Positions 37,115 to 46,450 of a stretch of 64,000 bases of DNA are shown one piece after another (positions within the stretch are counted from its first letter, which is position 1; each line of letters starts with the position of its first letter). The stretch comes from an uncultured Methylomonas sp. (GTDB lineage: Bacteria; Pseudomonadota; Gammaproteobacteria; Methylococcales; Methylomonadaceae): contig CAKZJE010000089.1 of NCBI GenBank assembly GCA_936941155.1, forward strand, positions 36,217-100,216, in the 5' to 3' direction. The notes below the pieces were generated by a model. That model was not told the origin of the DNA, made no database searches, and worked only from the letters and a program-made list of their open reading frames with translations. The translations under genes and the position numbers were made by a program.

Positions 37115-37576
37115 ATGTCATTGATAAATTTGTTAAAAGAAGCGGGCATAAAAGGCAACGTTCCTTGTAGTACAAAATCGTATAAAGCAGGTGATGTCAT
37201 TGTCGAAGAAGGCTCACCCGGCTCAGAACTGTTTTTAATTTGCAAAGGCAATGTACATATCATGTCTAATTTGCAAATTACCGCCAATCACCAAGAAGAA
37301 AAAGGCATTGCTAAACTCAATGCCGGCGATTTTTTTGGGGAAATTTCTTTATTTAGCGACGAATTGCGCAGTGCCAGCGTGGTTGCCGCAAATGAATGTG
37401 AAATAGCGATTATTGATGGCCCAGGCTTATTGGATTTTATGGACGCGAATCCTGAAAAAGGTTATCCAATTATGCGGTTTTTATTTGAAGCATTGGTCGG
37501 TAGAATGCGGAATAATAACATTCGTGCTAACGCGATTATGGGATTTTATTTGCGTGAAGCCGGCGGGCAACTTTAG
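37115..37576 (+). CDS. Cyclic-nucleotide-binding domain protein
   Basis: A 153-residue protein made almost entirely of one cNMP-binding beta-roll (YKAGDVIVEEGSPGSELFLI, then KGNVHIMSN, LNAGDFFGEISLFSDELRSASVV). The phosphate-binding cassette FGEISLFSDELRSASV is close to the consensus GE(x)nRxA pattern. The C-terminal helices (FLFEALVGRMRNNNIRA) lack a recognisable helix-turn-helix, so it is not a CRP-type activator. It may sense a nucleotide for a partner. It is divergent from ppdK, and a SulP transporter with a cNMP domain lies 4.4 kb downstream. Confidence 0.85.
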   Translation: MSLINLLKEAGIKGNVPCSTKSYKAGDVIVEEGSPGSELFLICKGNVHIMSNLQITANHQEEKGIAKLNAGDFFGEISLFSDELRSASVVAANECEIAIIDGPGLLDFMDANPEKGYPIMRFLFEALVGRMRNNNIRANAIMGFYLREAGGQL

Positions 37577-37702
37577 TTATTGATATTGTTGTAGTTTTCA
37601 CTGACTGTTGCCGCGCTGCGGTTTAAAAAAGAACACGGCGCAATACGCCTTGACGAGATTCCCAAGTAGCTGAAGGGAAAGAAACGAAGGGTCAAAAACA
37701 CT

Positions 37703-38467
37703 ATGCACGCAAAGAGAATCGGTATTGTGGGAGGAATGGGCCCTAAAACCGGCATTGATTTGGCTCACAAAATAATCAAAAACACGGTTGCCAATACCGA
37801 TCAAGATTATATTCCGATGTTGCTGGTTTCTTATCCACATCAAATTGAAGACCGCACGGGTTTTTTACAAGGAAAACATCATAAAAATCCTGCCTATACC
37901 ATTTATCAACTGATTCGGGAACTAGAATCATGGGGTGCGCATATTATTGGCATTCCTTGCAATACTTCACATTCGGCACCGATTATGAATGTGATTTCTG
38001 AACAATTAATCGCCAATCATTCCAGTGTGGTTTTGGTCAATATGATAGAGGCGGTTGCCGAGTTTATTCTGGAACATTTTCCAACAACTAAAAAAATTGG
38101 TTTGCTGGCGACCTTAGGAACTTATCAATAAGCGGCTTATCAAAACATTTTTCAGCAGTTTGGTTTAGAAATTATTGTGCCTGATAGCCTGATGCAGCAA
38201 GCAATTCACCAAGCAATTTACGATGCTGAGTACGGAATAAAATCGAATCTTTCTGCTAACTTGGACAAAACGAGCCAAATTTTACATGGTGCTTGCGAGC
38301 ATGTTGTTGATTTAAGTGCAGAGCTTGTTGTGTTAGGATGCAGTGAAATTTCACTGGCACTCACTGAAAGTTCTTACAATGCCACCCCCTTGATTGATCC
38401 TACTGAAGTATTAGCGCGAAAGCTAATTCAACTTGCTGCTCATGCTAAGTTGAAACCGTATCTATGA
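37703..38467 (+). pseudogene. Aspartate/glutamate racemase gene with one in-frame TAA
   Basis: The two halves (37703-38131 and the following open stretch to 38467) are in the same frame, separated by a single TAA at codon 143: ...GLLATLGTYQ, stop, AAYQNIFQQFGLEII... The joined protein would be 254 residues and has the Asp/Glu racemase features GIVGGMGPKTGIDL, GIPCNTSH (Cys86) and LVVLGCSEISLAL (Cys213), i.e. both catalytic cysteines. A nonsense mutation, or an assembly error, is the simplest cause. Everything else looks intact, so decay must be recent. It would interconvert D- and L-acidic amino acids, matching the downstream uptake genes. Confidence 0.85.
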
Positions 38468-38495
38468 CGTTTTTTAATGATAAACATGGTTTGAA

Positions 38496-39620
38496 ATGTT
38501 GATTAAACACAAAGCGACTTTTTTTCTTTTTTTATCAAGTCTTTATGTATTTCCAACGTTAGCGCAGGCGTTTGATTTGACAGAAGACGGCAAATGGAAG
38601 TTAAAAACACTGTTAAGAATGCGATTTGAAACCGATTGGCAAGTTTATCGTGCGAATAACAAAGTCCGCCCTGATAGAGATAGGCTCAGAATAGCAGCGA
38701 ATACTGAACTACAATACTATCCTACAAAAGAATGGAGTTTAGGGCTGCGTGTTGCGATTGCTAACGACAATCGAAATAGCAACGGCAACGTGACCGTGTT
38801 GGATTTTCAAAACAATCCCAAAGGTGGCAGAGACGTTTATTTAGACAGATGGTTTGTTAAATTCAACGGTGATCATTGGTGGATGTGGACAGGCCGCAAT
38901 GTTGTGCCGATTTGGATGCAAAACGATTATTTTTGGGATGCTATTTCCGCACCCGCAGGTTTGGCATTTGGCGGTTCTACAGACTATCAGCAGCATCATT
39001 TGAGTCTTTTTTTAGGACATTTTGCAACCCCTGATGGCAAATATTGGTTTAATGGTCAATTTACCTCAATTCAAGGGATGGACGTTATCAAGGATGAAGA
39101 TTCCACCACCACAGCGGCATTAGGTTTGTTTATATTTCATGGACATAAAGGCGGCTTTCGGAATAATGAGGGCGATGGTAGTCGCGATTACAAAATCTTG
39201 ATGACTAACCTTCAGTATGTCAATTCGCTATGGGACATACCGATTACATTTGGCGCAGATGCTTATTGCAATGTTGAGCCTTATTCGGCGCAATCTTCTG
39301 ATAAATACACCGCAGCTCATCACAATGAGGTATTAGGCGCGGCATTGTCAGTTAAATATGGTAACAACCAAAAAAGCGGTGATTGGCTGTTATCTTACGC
39401 CTATGCTTATATTGAAGCGTTGGCGGTGAATGGTGATTTTGCCCAGTCGGATTGGGCGCGATTTGACCCGTCGGGTTCTGATGTCAAAGGGCATGATATT
39501 CGCGTAAACTATATGATAAGCAAATATTTTTGGCTATCCTCCAGAGTGATGTTAGTAGAAAGAATTAGCGATCAAGAAAGAGGCAATCGCTTCCGCTTAG
39601 ATTTTAATTTTAATTTTTAA
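38496..39620 (+). CDS. Putative outer-membrane porin
   Basis: A 374-residue exported protein with signal peptide (FFLFLSSLYVFPTLAQA). The mature part is rich in aromatic-flanked beta-strands (LRMRFETDWQVYRANN, WSLGLRVAIAND, VYLDRWFVKFNG, NEVLGAALSVKYG) and ends in FRLDFNFNF, the terminal Phe expected for BAM-inserted barrels. It resembles the 'putative porin' group. It sits between the racemase gene and a solute-binding protein gene in the same direction, so it may let the substrate of the symporter through the outer membrane. Confidence 0.8.
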   Translation: MLIKHKATFFLFLSSLYVFPTLAQAFDLTEDGKWKLKTLLRMRFETDWQVYRANNKVRPDRDRLRIAANTELQYYPTKEWSLGLRVAIANDNRNSNGNVTVLDFQNNPKGGRDVYLDRWFVKFNGDHWWMWTGRNVVPIWMQNDYFWDAISAPAGLAFGGSTDYQQHHLSLFLGHFATPDGKYWFNGQFTSIQGMDVIKDEDSTTTAALGLFIFHGHKGGFRNNEGDGSRDYKILMTNLQYVNSLWDIPITFGADAYCNVEPYSAQSSDKYTAAHHNEVLGAALSVKYGNNQKSGDWLLSYAYAYIEALAVNGDFAQSDWARFDPSGSDVKGHDIRVNYMISKYFWLSSRVMLVERISDQERGNRFRLDFNFNF

Positions 39621-39643
39621 TCACCCTCCTATCACTAGCAGAT

Positions 39644-40603
39644 ATGTTATTCAAAAACAAAATTAAGCAGTTTTCCGTCATTATTTGGTTTAGTTTAGTA
39701 ATGCCGATGTTAGGATTTTCGGCAACTCATGCAGCCCCTGCAACTTCTATTACACCCCCTGTTTCTGCTAGCGTGACGGGTAAAAATTTATCTGTTGAGC
39801 AAAAGAATTTACAATCAAGTACAGAACGGCTTAGAACATCCGTGCCTATTTTACCGCCTGATATTCAACGAATTCTCGATCGTGGCAATTTATTAGTTTC
39901 TATGCCGAAAAAAGATAACCCACCTTTTTTTGCAGTGGATGAAAAAGGGCAATATTGGGGCTTAGATGTGGAATTAGCACGCGGTTTTGCAGCGCAATTA
40001 GGGGTCGGTTTAGTTTTTGTGCGTGATGCCGATTCGTATAATGAAGCCGTTGATGAGGTGGTACAACGAAAAACCGATTTAGCGTGGTGCAAACTCAGTC
40101 GTACTTTTGAGCGGGCAATGCGGGTGCGTTATAGCAATCCTTATGTTGTCTTAAGACAAGCTTTATTAATCAATCGCTTAGCGTTAGCAAAACAAACCAG
40201 AAATGATGTGCCGATTGAAGAAACCGTGCAAAAACTAAAAGGCAATATCGGTGTGATTACAAAATCGGCTTATGAGGAATACGCTGGTAAATATTTTCGC
40301 CATGCTAAAGTGATTAGTTATGAGAACTGGGATAAGGTTGTATTTGCAACTGCAAAAGGCGAAGTGGTCGCTGCGTATCGTGATGAATTGGAAGTGAAAA
40401 AAGTGATTAAAGGTAGTCCTGAGGCATCACTGACCTTTAAAACGGCGGTTATTAGCGATACTTCGGATGATCTTGCCGTTGCGGTTGCTTGGGATAGCAC
40501 TACCTTAGTTGCTTTATTAAACATTTATTTGGAAAATCAAAAGTTAAACCTTAACGCTGATAAAATACTCGACAAGTACAGCAGCTTATTGTTTAAAAAA
40601 TAA
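39644..40603 (+). CDS. Periplasmic solute-binding protein, family 3 type
   Basis: A 319-residue exported protein (signal to about residue 31, SATHAAPA). The body matches the SBP_bac_3 fold: ILDRGNLLVSMPKKDNPPFF, then WGLDVELARGFAAQLGVGLV, RKTDLAWCKLSRTFERAMRV and KLKGNIGVITKSAYEEYAGK. Such proteins usually bind amino acids. No ABC permease is adjacent; the next gene is a secondary symporter, so it may feed that carrier or act as a sensor or scavenger. Confidence 0.85.
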   Translation: MLFKNKIKQFSVIIWFSLVMPMLGFSATHAAPATSITPPVSASVTGKNLSVEQKNLQSSTERLRTSVPILPPDIQRILDRGNLLVSMPKKDNPPFFAVDEKGQYWGLDVELARGFAAQLGVGLVFVRDADSYNEAVDEVVQRKTDLAWCKLSRTFERAMRVRYSNPYVVLRQALLINRLALAKQTRNDVPIEETVQKLKGNIGVITKSAYEEYAGKYFRHAKVISYENWDKVVFATAKGEVVAAYRDELEVKKVIKGSPEASLTFKTAVISDTSDDLAVAVAWDSTTLVALLNIYLENQKLNLNADKILDKYSSLLFKK

Positions 40604-40631
40604 TTCACTCATTGGTCAACTTTTTATTTGC

Positions 40632-41954
40632 ATGAAAACTCTCGCCGATAAACAAAACACAAAATCGTTTGCTTTTTTACTTTCCCCCGTCAGTATGCTG
40701 ATTGGTGTTCTTGTGGGTGTTTTGATTGGAATTGCCCGTCCTGATTGGGTTCCTTTTGTTGCTCCAGTTGGCGATATTTATTTAAGCACCTTAAAAATGT
40801 GCATCGCCCCAATCTTATCAACAGCAATTGCGTTGAATATAGGTCGCTTGATTCAGTCAAATTTAGGCAGTTCGTATTTAAAAAAGATTTTTATTATTAC
40901 CCTCTGCATGTTGGGAGCGGTGAGTTTAACAGGGATTGTTGCCGCTGAAGTTTTTCAACCCGGACAAAACTTAACTCAAGACACGCTGGCAAAGTTGGGT
41001 GCGATTGTTAATGACTCCAAATATGCACCAGACCTTGAAGTGGAACTGTCTAAAACCTACACGCTCAAAGAACAACCTTCGCATTTTTTAAAGTTTATTA
41101 TGCTGATGATTCCTGAAAACGTGTTTGAAGCACTAACGAAGGGAATGAATATCAAAATTTTATTTTTTTCTATTTTATTTGGAATTGCGGTCGGTTGTTT
41201 AGAAAAAGAATTGAGTAAGCCATTTTTTCAGATAGTGGAAGTGACTTATTTAGCCGTTTCTAAAATTGTAAAAGCCTTAATGTATTTTTTGCCATTTGGC
41301 ACAGCAGGGCTTTTGGCAGCGCAAGTCGCTTCGGTTGGCATGGATGCGTTGATGGCAATGACCAGTTTTATTGTGGTGATGATTAGCTCTTATTTGCTGC
41401 TGTTTATGATTGGCAATATCACTATTGCCTATAGCAGTGGCAAAGGCGTTTGGGAAAGCATTTTGATTATGGAAAAACCGATTCTGATTGCTTTAACCAC
41501 GCAAACTTCAATTGCTTGTATTCCTTCAGGGCTTGTGGCAATGGCAAAAGGTTTTTCTTTAGACAAACAAGTTTCTGGGTTGTTAATACCGTTAGGTTTT
41601 ACCGCATTTAGATTCGGAAATGTGTTGTATTTTGCGATTGCAGGCATTTTTATTGCACAGCTGTATCATATTGCTCTCAGTCTTGATAGTTTAGTTATCA
41701 TGCTGGTAGGCTCAATTTTTGCAGGAATTGCAACGGCAGGAACTTCAGGAATTTTAACCTTAACCATGCTCTCTATAGTCGTAGAGCCGTTGGGTTTGCC
41801 TTTAGATGCCGTCTTGGTGTTATTCATTGTGGTTGACCCAATTCTCGACCCCTTCCGCACCTTGTGTACGGTGCATACTAATCTCGTTAATACCTTCATT
41901 GTCGTGAAAGACCAAGTGGGTGTCGATTCTGAGGCAGTAGAGTTGCTTGAGTAA
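40632..41954 (+). CDS. Dicarboxylate/amino acid:cation symporter (DAACS family)
   Basis: A 440-residue inner-membrane protein with the GltP/DctA fold: many helices, GDIYLSTLKMCIAPILSTAI, and re-entrant loop regions. The serine-rich hairpin of GltPh is replaced here by LTTQTSIACIPSGL. It imports C4-dicarboxylates or glutamate/aspartate with H+ or Na+. The C-terminal VVDPILDPFRTLCTVHTNLVN is the substrate-site helix-8 region. It forms a plausible acidic amino acid uptake module with the preceding binding protein, porin and interrupted racemase. Confidence 0.88.
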   Translation: MKTLADKQNTKSFAFLLSPVSMLIGVLVGVLIGIARPDWVPFVAPVGDIYLSTLKMCIAPILSTAIALNIGRLIQSNLGSSYLKKIFIITLCMLGAVSLTGIVAAEVFQPGQNLTQDTLAKLGAIVNDSKYAPDLEVELSKTYTLKEQPSHFLKFIMLMIPENVFEALTKGMNIKILFFSILFGIAVGCLEKELSKPFFQIVEVTYLAVSKIVKALMYFLPFGTAGLLAAQVASVGMDALMAMTSFIVVMISSYLLLFMIGNITIAYSSGKGVWESILIMEKPILIALTTQTSIACIPSGLVAMAKGFSLDKQVSGLLIPLGFTAFRFGNVLYFAIAGIFIAQLYHIALSLDSLVIMLVGSIFAGIATAGTSGILTLTMLSIVVEPLGLPLDAVLVLFIVVDPILDPFRTLCTVHTNLVNTFIVVKDQVGVDSEAVELLE

Positions 41955-41972
41955 AATAGACAAGGAGTTCTC

Positions 41973-44204
41973 TTGACTGTATCAAATTTAAAACAACTTT
42001 GGGGTGATGTCACAGGCGGGATTGTCGGCTCGCTGATGGTTGTGCCGATTATTTTAAGCTGTGGCATTGTGTCGTTTCAAAGCCTTGGAGCAGAGTTTGT
42101 TTCAACAGGCATTGTGGCAGCATTTGTCTCTGCTTTTTTTGCCGCGTTGCTAGCGGGCTTATTTGGCTATCCGCCTTTACATGGTAACTGTCCAAAAACG
42201 TCTCACGCCGCAATTTTATCCAGTCTGATTGCAGGAATTGCCACGCATCACGCTTTCACCCATACTTTTGCAGGAAACGCAGCCCCGCAAGCATTAATCA
42301 CCATTTATATTATCGCGCTGTTTGTGTCTGGATTAACGCAATTAGCCTTAGGCGCAGCAGGTCTCGGCTCGATTGTAAAATTCATTCCGCATCCGGTACT
42401 CGCGGGTTTTATCAATGGCTTTGCTTTGCAAATTATTGTTGGTCAAATTCCTAATCTATTAGGTTTATCGTCATTTCAAGAAATTTTGCAAGTGATACAA
42501 GGCAAACAAGCGTTTAATCCTTATCCGTTGTGCTTAGCCATTTTTTCCTGCATTTTGGCAATCTATAGCGCGAAAATTAGCAAACTTGTGCCTGAAGCAT
42601 TGTTGGGATTAACAGGCGGAACACTGGTTTATATTGGGATTGGGCATTTTAGCGACCATCAAATTCCATTTGGTGCAGTGATAGGACAGCTTCCCTCAGG
42701 TAATTTTTTTATTCCGCAATTTGAATCTGTTATCCATGTTGTTCGCAGTTATTCGGTTTTAGAAGATTGGTTCGCGATTTTAACCACAGGGATTACTTTA
42801 GCGTTAATCTCTTCAATTCAATCTTTGCTCAGTATTTCCAGTGCTGATGAATTGTTTGGCACACGCCATAACAGCAATAAAGAGTTGATGGTGCAAGGGG
42901 CTGCAAATTTACTTTCCGCACTCTTTGGAGGCACACCGAATGGCGGCTCTCCCAATGTGACGCGCACTATGTATTCCAACGGCGGCAGATCTCGTTATGC
43001 CAATTTGGTGAGCGCGGTTGTGTTGTTGCTGTTATCGTTTGGATTAAGCGATTTAATTGCGCATATTCCATTATCGGTGATGGCGGGTGTGGTGATTTTA
43101 AATACCGCTGGTGCAATGGATAAATGGACGCAGCAATTGCTAAAAAAAGTGGAATTACGCCGCCAGCCGCTTTCCAATCGTGGCGAATTGCACACCAATC
43201 TGTTTATGATTATTTTAGTCACGGTATTGGTTGTTACAACGGGCGCATTACCCGCGTTAGGAGTTGGTATGTCATTGTCTTTTCTGATATTTTTATATCA
43301 ATCAAAAGATACGGTGGTGCGCAAAGTGCTGCATTTAAACCAAGTGATGTCACGCATTGATCGTCCCGTTGTGGAAAAAAACATGTTGATGGCAAATGCG
43401 GAAAAAATTGCAGTGATTGAGTTGCAAGGCCCGTTATTTTTTGGCGCAACGGATACGTTAAATCAACTGGTTGAAGCAGAAATGCTCAAGGCTGATTGGA
43501 TTATTTTAGACTTTAAACGCAATAGTTTAGTGGATGCCAGCGGCGCGATTACCTTAAAAAGAATCAATGCGAATATGAATAAAGCCAAGAAAAAATTGCT
43601 GTTGGCTTATATTCCAGAAGATAGTCAAATTCGCCATGATTTATATGGCTTAGGAATTAGCGAATTAGAGGCGAAAGGGCGAGTTTTTGAAGATACCGAT
43701 ACGGCTCTTGCAAATGCTGAGTCTGAATTATTGACGCAGCTTGGTTTTGCCAGAACTGTTCCTGAAAATTTGCAGTTAGATCAGTTTGAATTGCTGAATG
43801 AAATGAGTGCAGATGAATTAAAGATTCTGGCGATGTCTTTGGAAACGCATCGTTTTAATTCGCACGATGTTATTATTAAAGCAGGCAGCAACGACCGAGA
43901 TGTTTTTTTCTTGGCAAGTGGGCGCACCAGTGTTTATTCAACGGTGAAAGGTAAAGTGTTTCGGTTAATTTCTTGGCAAGCGGGTATTGTGTTTGGGGAA
44001 ATTGCTTTGTTCACGGGGCGTGTGCGTTCTGCGGATATTATTGCAGATACACCGACGACGGTTTTTAAACTCACTGAAGCGGCTTTTGAGCAATTAAGTC
44101 GTGAATCGCCTAACGTTGCAATTAAGTTATTACGCGGATTTGGTTCAGGGCTTGCGAATCATTTGGCATCCACAACTCAGCTTGTGCATGAGTTGGAGTC
44201 TTAA
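41973..44204 (+). CDS. SulP-family anion transporter with STAS and cNMP-binding domains
   Basis: A 743-residue fusion. The start is TTG at 41973, seven bases after a strong AAGGAG. Residues 1-430 are the SulP membrane domain (PPLHGNCPKTSHAAILSSLI, GGTPNGGSPNVTRTMYSNGG). Residues about 450-570 are a STAS domain (ADWIILDFKRNSLVDASGAI). Residues about 605-735 are a cyclic-nucleotide-binding domain (FGEIALFTGRVRSADI). SulP proteins carry sulfate, bicarbonate or other anions. The tandem STAS-cNMP tail suggests gating by a cyclic nucleotide. The CNB lacks an effector domain and resembles the stand-alone one at 37115. Confidence 0.93.
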   Translation: MTVSNLKQLWGDVTGGIVGSLMVVPIILSCGIVSFQSLGAEFVSTGIVAAFVSAFFAALLAGLFGYPPLHGNCPKTSHAAILSSLIAGIATHHAFTHTFAGNAAPQALITIYIIALFVSGLTQLALGAAGLGSIVKFIPHPVLAGFINGFALQIIVGQIPNLLGLSSFQEILQVIQGKQAFNPYPLCLAIFSCILAIYSAKISKLVPEALLGLTGGTLVYIGIGHFSDHQIPFGAVIGQLPSGNFFIPQFESVIHVVRSYSVLEDWFAILTTGITLALISSIQSLLSISSADELFGTRHNSNKELMVQGAANLLSALFGGTPNGGSPNVTRTMYSNGGRSRYANLVSAVVLLLLSFGLSDLIAHIPLSVMAGVVILNTAGAMDKWTQQLLKKVELRRQPLSNRGELHTNLFMIILVTVLVVTTGALPALGVGMSLSFLIFLYQSKDTVVRKVLHLNQVMSRIDRPVVEKNMLMANAEKIAVIELQGPLFFGATDTLNQLVEAEMLKADWIILDFKRNSLVDASGAITLKRINANMNKAKKKLLLAYIPEDSQIRHDLYGLGISELEAKGRVFEDTDTALANAESELLTQLGFARTVPENLQLDQFELLNEMSADELKILAMSLETHRFNSHDVIIKAGSNDRDVFFLASGRTSVYSTVKGKVFRLISWQAGIVFGEIALFTGRVRSADIIADTPTTVFKLTEAAFEQLSRESPNVAIKLLRGFGSGLANHLASTTQLVHELES

Positions 44205-44274
44205 TTACGAAAACGACGAATCACTGCAAAAAAAGCGATGTTAAATAAACAAGCTTTTCTGTTTTTTATCCTTG

Positions 44275-44316
44275 GAATTGGCAAGAAATAACAGATTCTC
44301 AGTTTTATCCTGATTA
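44275..44316 (+). repeat. Direct repeat left of vapBC
   Basis: A 42-bp segment with GCAAGAAATAACAGATTCT and AGTTTTATCCTGATTA, matching 44997-45038 with two mismatches. Read in one frame, both copies end in ITDS[QE]FYPD and a stop, as if copied from the end of a coding sequence. Confidence 0.88.
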
Positions 44317-44348
44317 GCCGCTAGCATACGTTTTTTGGAGTAGATATT

Positions 44349-44579
44349 ATGAATTTGGCTGAAACAATTTATCAAAAAAGTCTTGATTTACCAGCAGAAA
44401 AAGCGATTGAGGTGATTGATTTTATAGATTTTTTAAAAAATAGAATTTCATCCAAAAGCAACTTTCAGTTCAACAACCAAGAAAACAGTTTAAAAGCATT
44501 ATTTGCATCTTGGATTCCTTTGGAAGAAGAGTTTCCCGAAATAGTAGATTTTCCGCCCAATTCTGAGGATGTTTTTTAA
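44349..44579 (+). CDS. DUF2281-type antitoxin of a VapC module
   Basis: A 76-residue protein: MNLAETIYQKSLDLPAEKAI, EVIDFIDFLKNRISSK. This is the DUF2281 pattern found in many VapB-like antitoxins. The C-terminus is acidic and hydrophobic (WIPLEEEFPEIVDFPPNSED), suited to blocking a nuclease. It shares one base with the toxin start (TAATG at 44577-44581). TTGGAG lies before the ATG. Confidence 0.85.
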   Translation: MNLAETIYQKSLDLPAEKAIEVIDFIDFLKNRISSKSNFQFNNQENSLKALFASWIPLEEEFPEIVDFPPNSEDVF

Positions 44580-44989
44580 TGCGCCGCTATTTGTTGGATA
44601 CAAATATTCTTTCACATTTGATTAAGCAACCGCAGAGCGTTGTAGCGCAAAAAGTGTCCAATTTAGAGAAAGATATTTTTTGTACCAGTGCGATTGTTGC
44701 TTGTGAATTGCGTTATGGCATTGAGAAAAAAGGCTCTTTGAAATTGACTGAAAAAGTTGAGTTATTGCTGAATCAAATAGAGGTTTTACCCTTGGAGCAT
44801 CCTGCAATAAGTTTGCATTACGGAAGATTGAGAGCTTTTTTGGAACGGCAAGGGCAGGTTATCGGCAGCAACGATATGTTGATTGCTGCCCATGCGTTAG
44901 CATTGGATGTGATTTTGGTAACGGATAATGTTGATGAGTTTAAACGAGTTCCGCAATTGCAGCTTGAAAACTGGCTGTTGCTAAAATGA
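44579..44989 (+). CDS. vapC: VapC-type PIN-domain toxin
   Basis: A 136-residue PIN ribonuclease: YLLDTNILSHLIKQ (first Asp), TSAIVACELRYGIEKK (Glu), IGSNDMLIAAHALALDVILVTDNVDEFKRV (acidic cluster ND...D..DN). VapC toxins cleave tRNA or rRNA with Mg2+. It is coupled to the upstream antitoxin. It differs from the other PIN protein (2277-2690) in class, that one being of the shorter-motif 'PIN family toxin component' group. Confidence 0.92.
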   Translation: MRRYLLDTNILSHLIKQPQSVVAQKVSNLEKDIFCTSAIVACELRYGIEKKGSLKLTEKVELLLNQIEVLPLEHPAISLHYGRLRAFLERQGQVIGSNDMLIAAHALALDVILVTDNVDEFKRVPQLQLENWLLLK

Positions 44990-44996
44990 TGTTTGA

Positions 44997-45038
44997 GAAT
45001 TTGCAAGAAATAACAGATTCTGAGTTTTATCCTGATTA
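44997..45038 (+). repeat. Direct repeat right of vapBC
   Basis: Partner of 44275-44316, beginning seven bases after the vapC stop. The copies enclose only the TA pair and its leader. Confidence 0.88.
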
Positions 45039-45058
45039 ACTTTATTTTTCGGTGAAAT

Positions 45059-46438
45059 ATGCAAAAAACGCATGATATTGAAATTCTGGAAGAGAATATT
45101 TTCAAAAACGATTTATTAGACCGAAAAAGTGAAATTGAAAATTTAACACCAATTGTTTTAAATTTTAATGACCCGCTAGTTTTAGCTTTAGATTCGCCTT
45201 GGGGAACAGGAAAAACAACATTCGTAAAATTGTGGCAAGCTCACTTAAAAAAAGAAGGCAAGCAAGCTATTTATTTTAATGCGTGGGAAACTGATTTTGC
45301 CGAAGACCCGTTAATTGTTTTAGTTTCAGAATTAGATAAATGGGTAAAAACAAAAAAAAACTCGTCACTTGTGCAAAAATGGACAGAGAATATTGGAAAA
45401 ACTCTACCCAATATTTTAAAACGTGCGGCTGTTGCGGGAACAAAAGCAGCAACTTTAGGTGCATTAGATTTAGATAAACAAGCAGAAGGCGTTATTGCTG
45501 ATTTATCCGGTGGAATTGCGAGTGATTTATTAGAGCAGTTTAATAAACAATCAAAAGCCATTGAACAGTTCAAAGAAATTGTTGAAGACGTGTTAAAAAT
45601 ATTGCCTGATGAACAAAAAAATCTGGTGATATTTATTGATGAATTAGACCGCTGCCGTCCAACTTACGCGATAGAATTATTAGAGCGGATTAAACATTTA
45701 TTCAGTATTGAACGCTTGGTATTTGTTTTATCCACCGACACAACTCAGCTTTCACACAGTATTTGCGCTGTTTATGGCAATGATTTTGATGCCAAAAAAT
45801 ATCTACAGCGTTTTATTGATTTGGATTATTCTCTTAAAGAGACTGAAAAAGAAAAGTATATTGGCATTCAATTTGAAAAATCAGGGATAAATCAAGATTT
45901 TCAAAATAGAAATCCAAATAAAAATGATGGTCTTAGAGATTTGACTGATTGTTTTTATTTGTTTTCTAAACGATTTGACTTAAAACTTCGTGATATTAAC
46001 ATTTTATTGATGCGCATTAGGTTAATCCTATATGCTATTCCTAATAATCATTTTCCTAATACTCCGCTTCTCACTTCTTTGTTAATATTAAGAGACAAAA
46101 ATAAGGAGCTTTATGATGAATATTTAAAATCAATAAATTCTCCAAGTATTACAGATAAAGTTATAAGCTTTTTACTTCAAGGTTATCTCCCTTTAAAAGA
46201 GCATGATTATATATCTGCCAGCATAATTGGTTATCTAATAGCCGCTAGTATTGATAGCGAAAAAAAAGATATATTTAATCAACTTATTGAACCATACAAA
46301 GAAGAAGTTTTGAATGTACATAAATCTGTAATTGCATACGCAAAAAATCCAAGAGGGTCTGGATTTTATACTTTTAATAGAGATTCTCTTAATCTTACAG
46401 TTGAAAGAATAGAGCTTGTACATCGAATTAATTTATAA
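45059..46438 (+). CDS. KAP-family P-loop NTPase
   Basis: A 459-residue STAND/AAA-related KAP NTPase. Walker A is SPWGTGKTTFVKLW (GTGKTT at 49-54), followed by IYFNAWETDF, the KAP signature. Walker B is LVIFIDELDRCRPTYAIELL, and VLSTDTTQLSHSI resembles sensor 1. No membrane insertion typical of animal KAPs is obvious. Bacterial KAP NTPases are frequent in defence islands, and the C-terminal half here (about 280-459) is uncharacterised. It lies between the VapBC module and a PD-(D/E)XK-like gene 12 bp downstream, with which it is probably cotranscribed. Confidence 0.87.
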   Translation: MQKTHDIEILEENIFKNDLLDRKSEIENLTPIVLNFNDPLVLALDSPWGTGKTTFVKLWQAHLKKEGKQAIYFNAWETDFAEDPLIVLVSELDKWVKTKKNSSLVQKWTENIGKTLPNILKRAAVAGTKAATLGALDLDKQAEGVIADLSGGIASDLLEQFNKQSKAIEQFKEIVEDVLKILPDEQKNLVIFIDELDRCRPTYAIELLERIKHLFSIERLVFVLSTDTTQLSHSICAVYGNDFDAKKYLQRFIDLDYSLKETEKEKYIGIQFEKSGINQDFQNRNPNKNDGLRDLTDCFYLFSKRFDLKLRDINILLMRIRLILYAIPNNHFPNTPLLTSLLILRDKNKELYDEYLKSINSPSITDKVISFLLQGYLPLKEHDYISASIIGYLIAASIDSEKKDIFNQLIEPYKEEVLNVHKSVIAYAKNPRGSGFYTFNRDSLNLTVERIELVHRINL

Positions 46439-46450
46439 ACTAAGTTACCC

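Noticed and set aside
38129..38131. In-frame TAA in the racemase as a recoded codon (selenocysteine or pyrrolysine)
   Set aside because: Those use TGA and TAG. No recoding hairpin is apparent, and the neighbouring residues do not suggest a special catalytic position.
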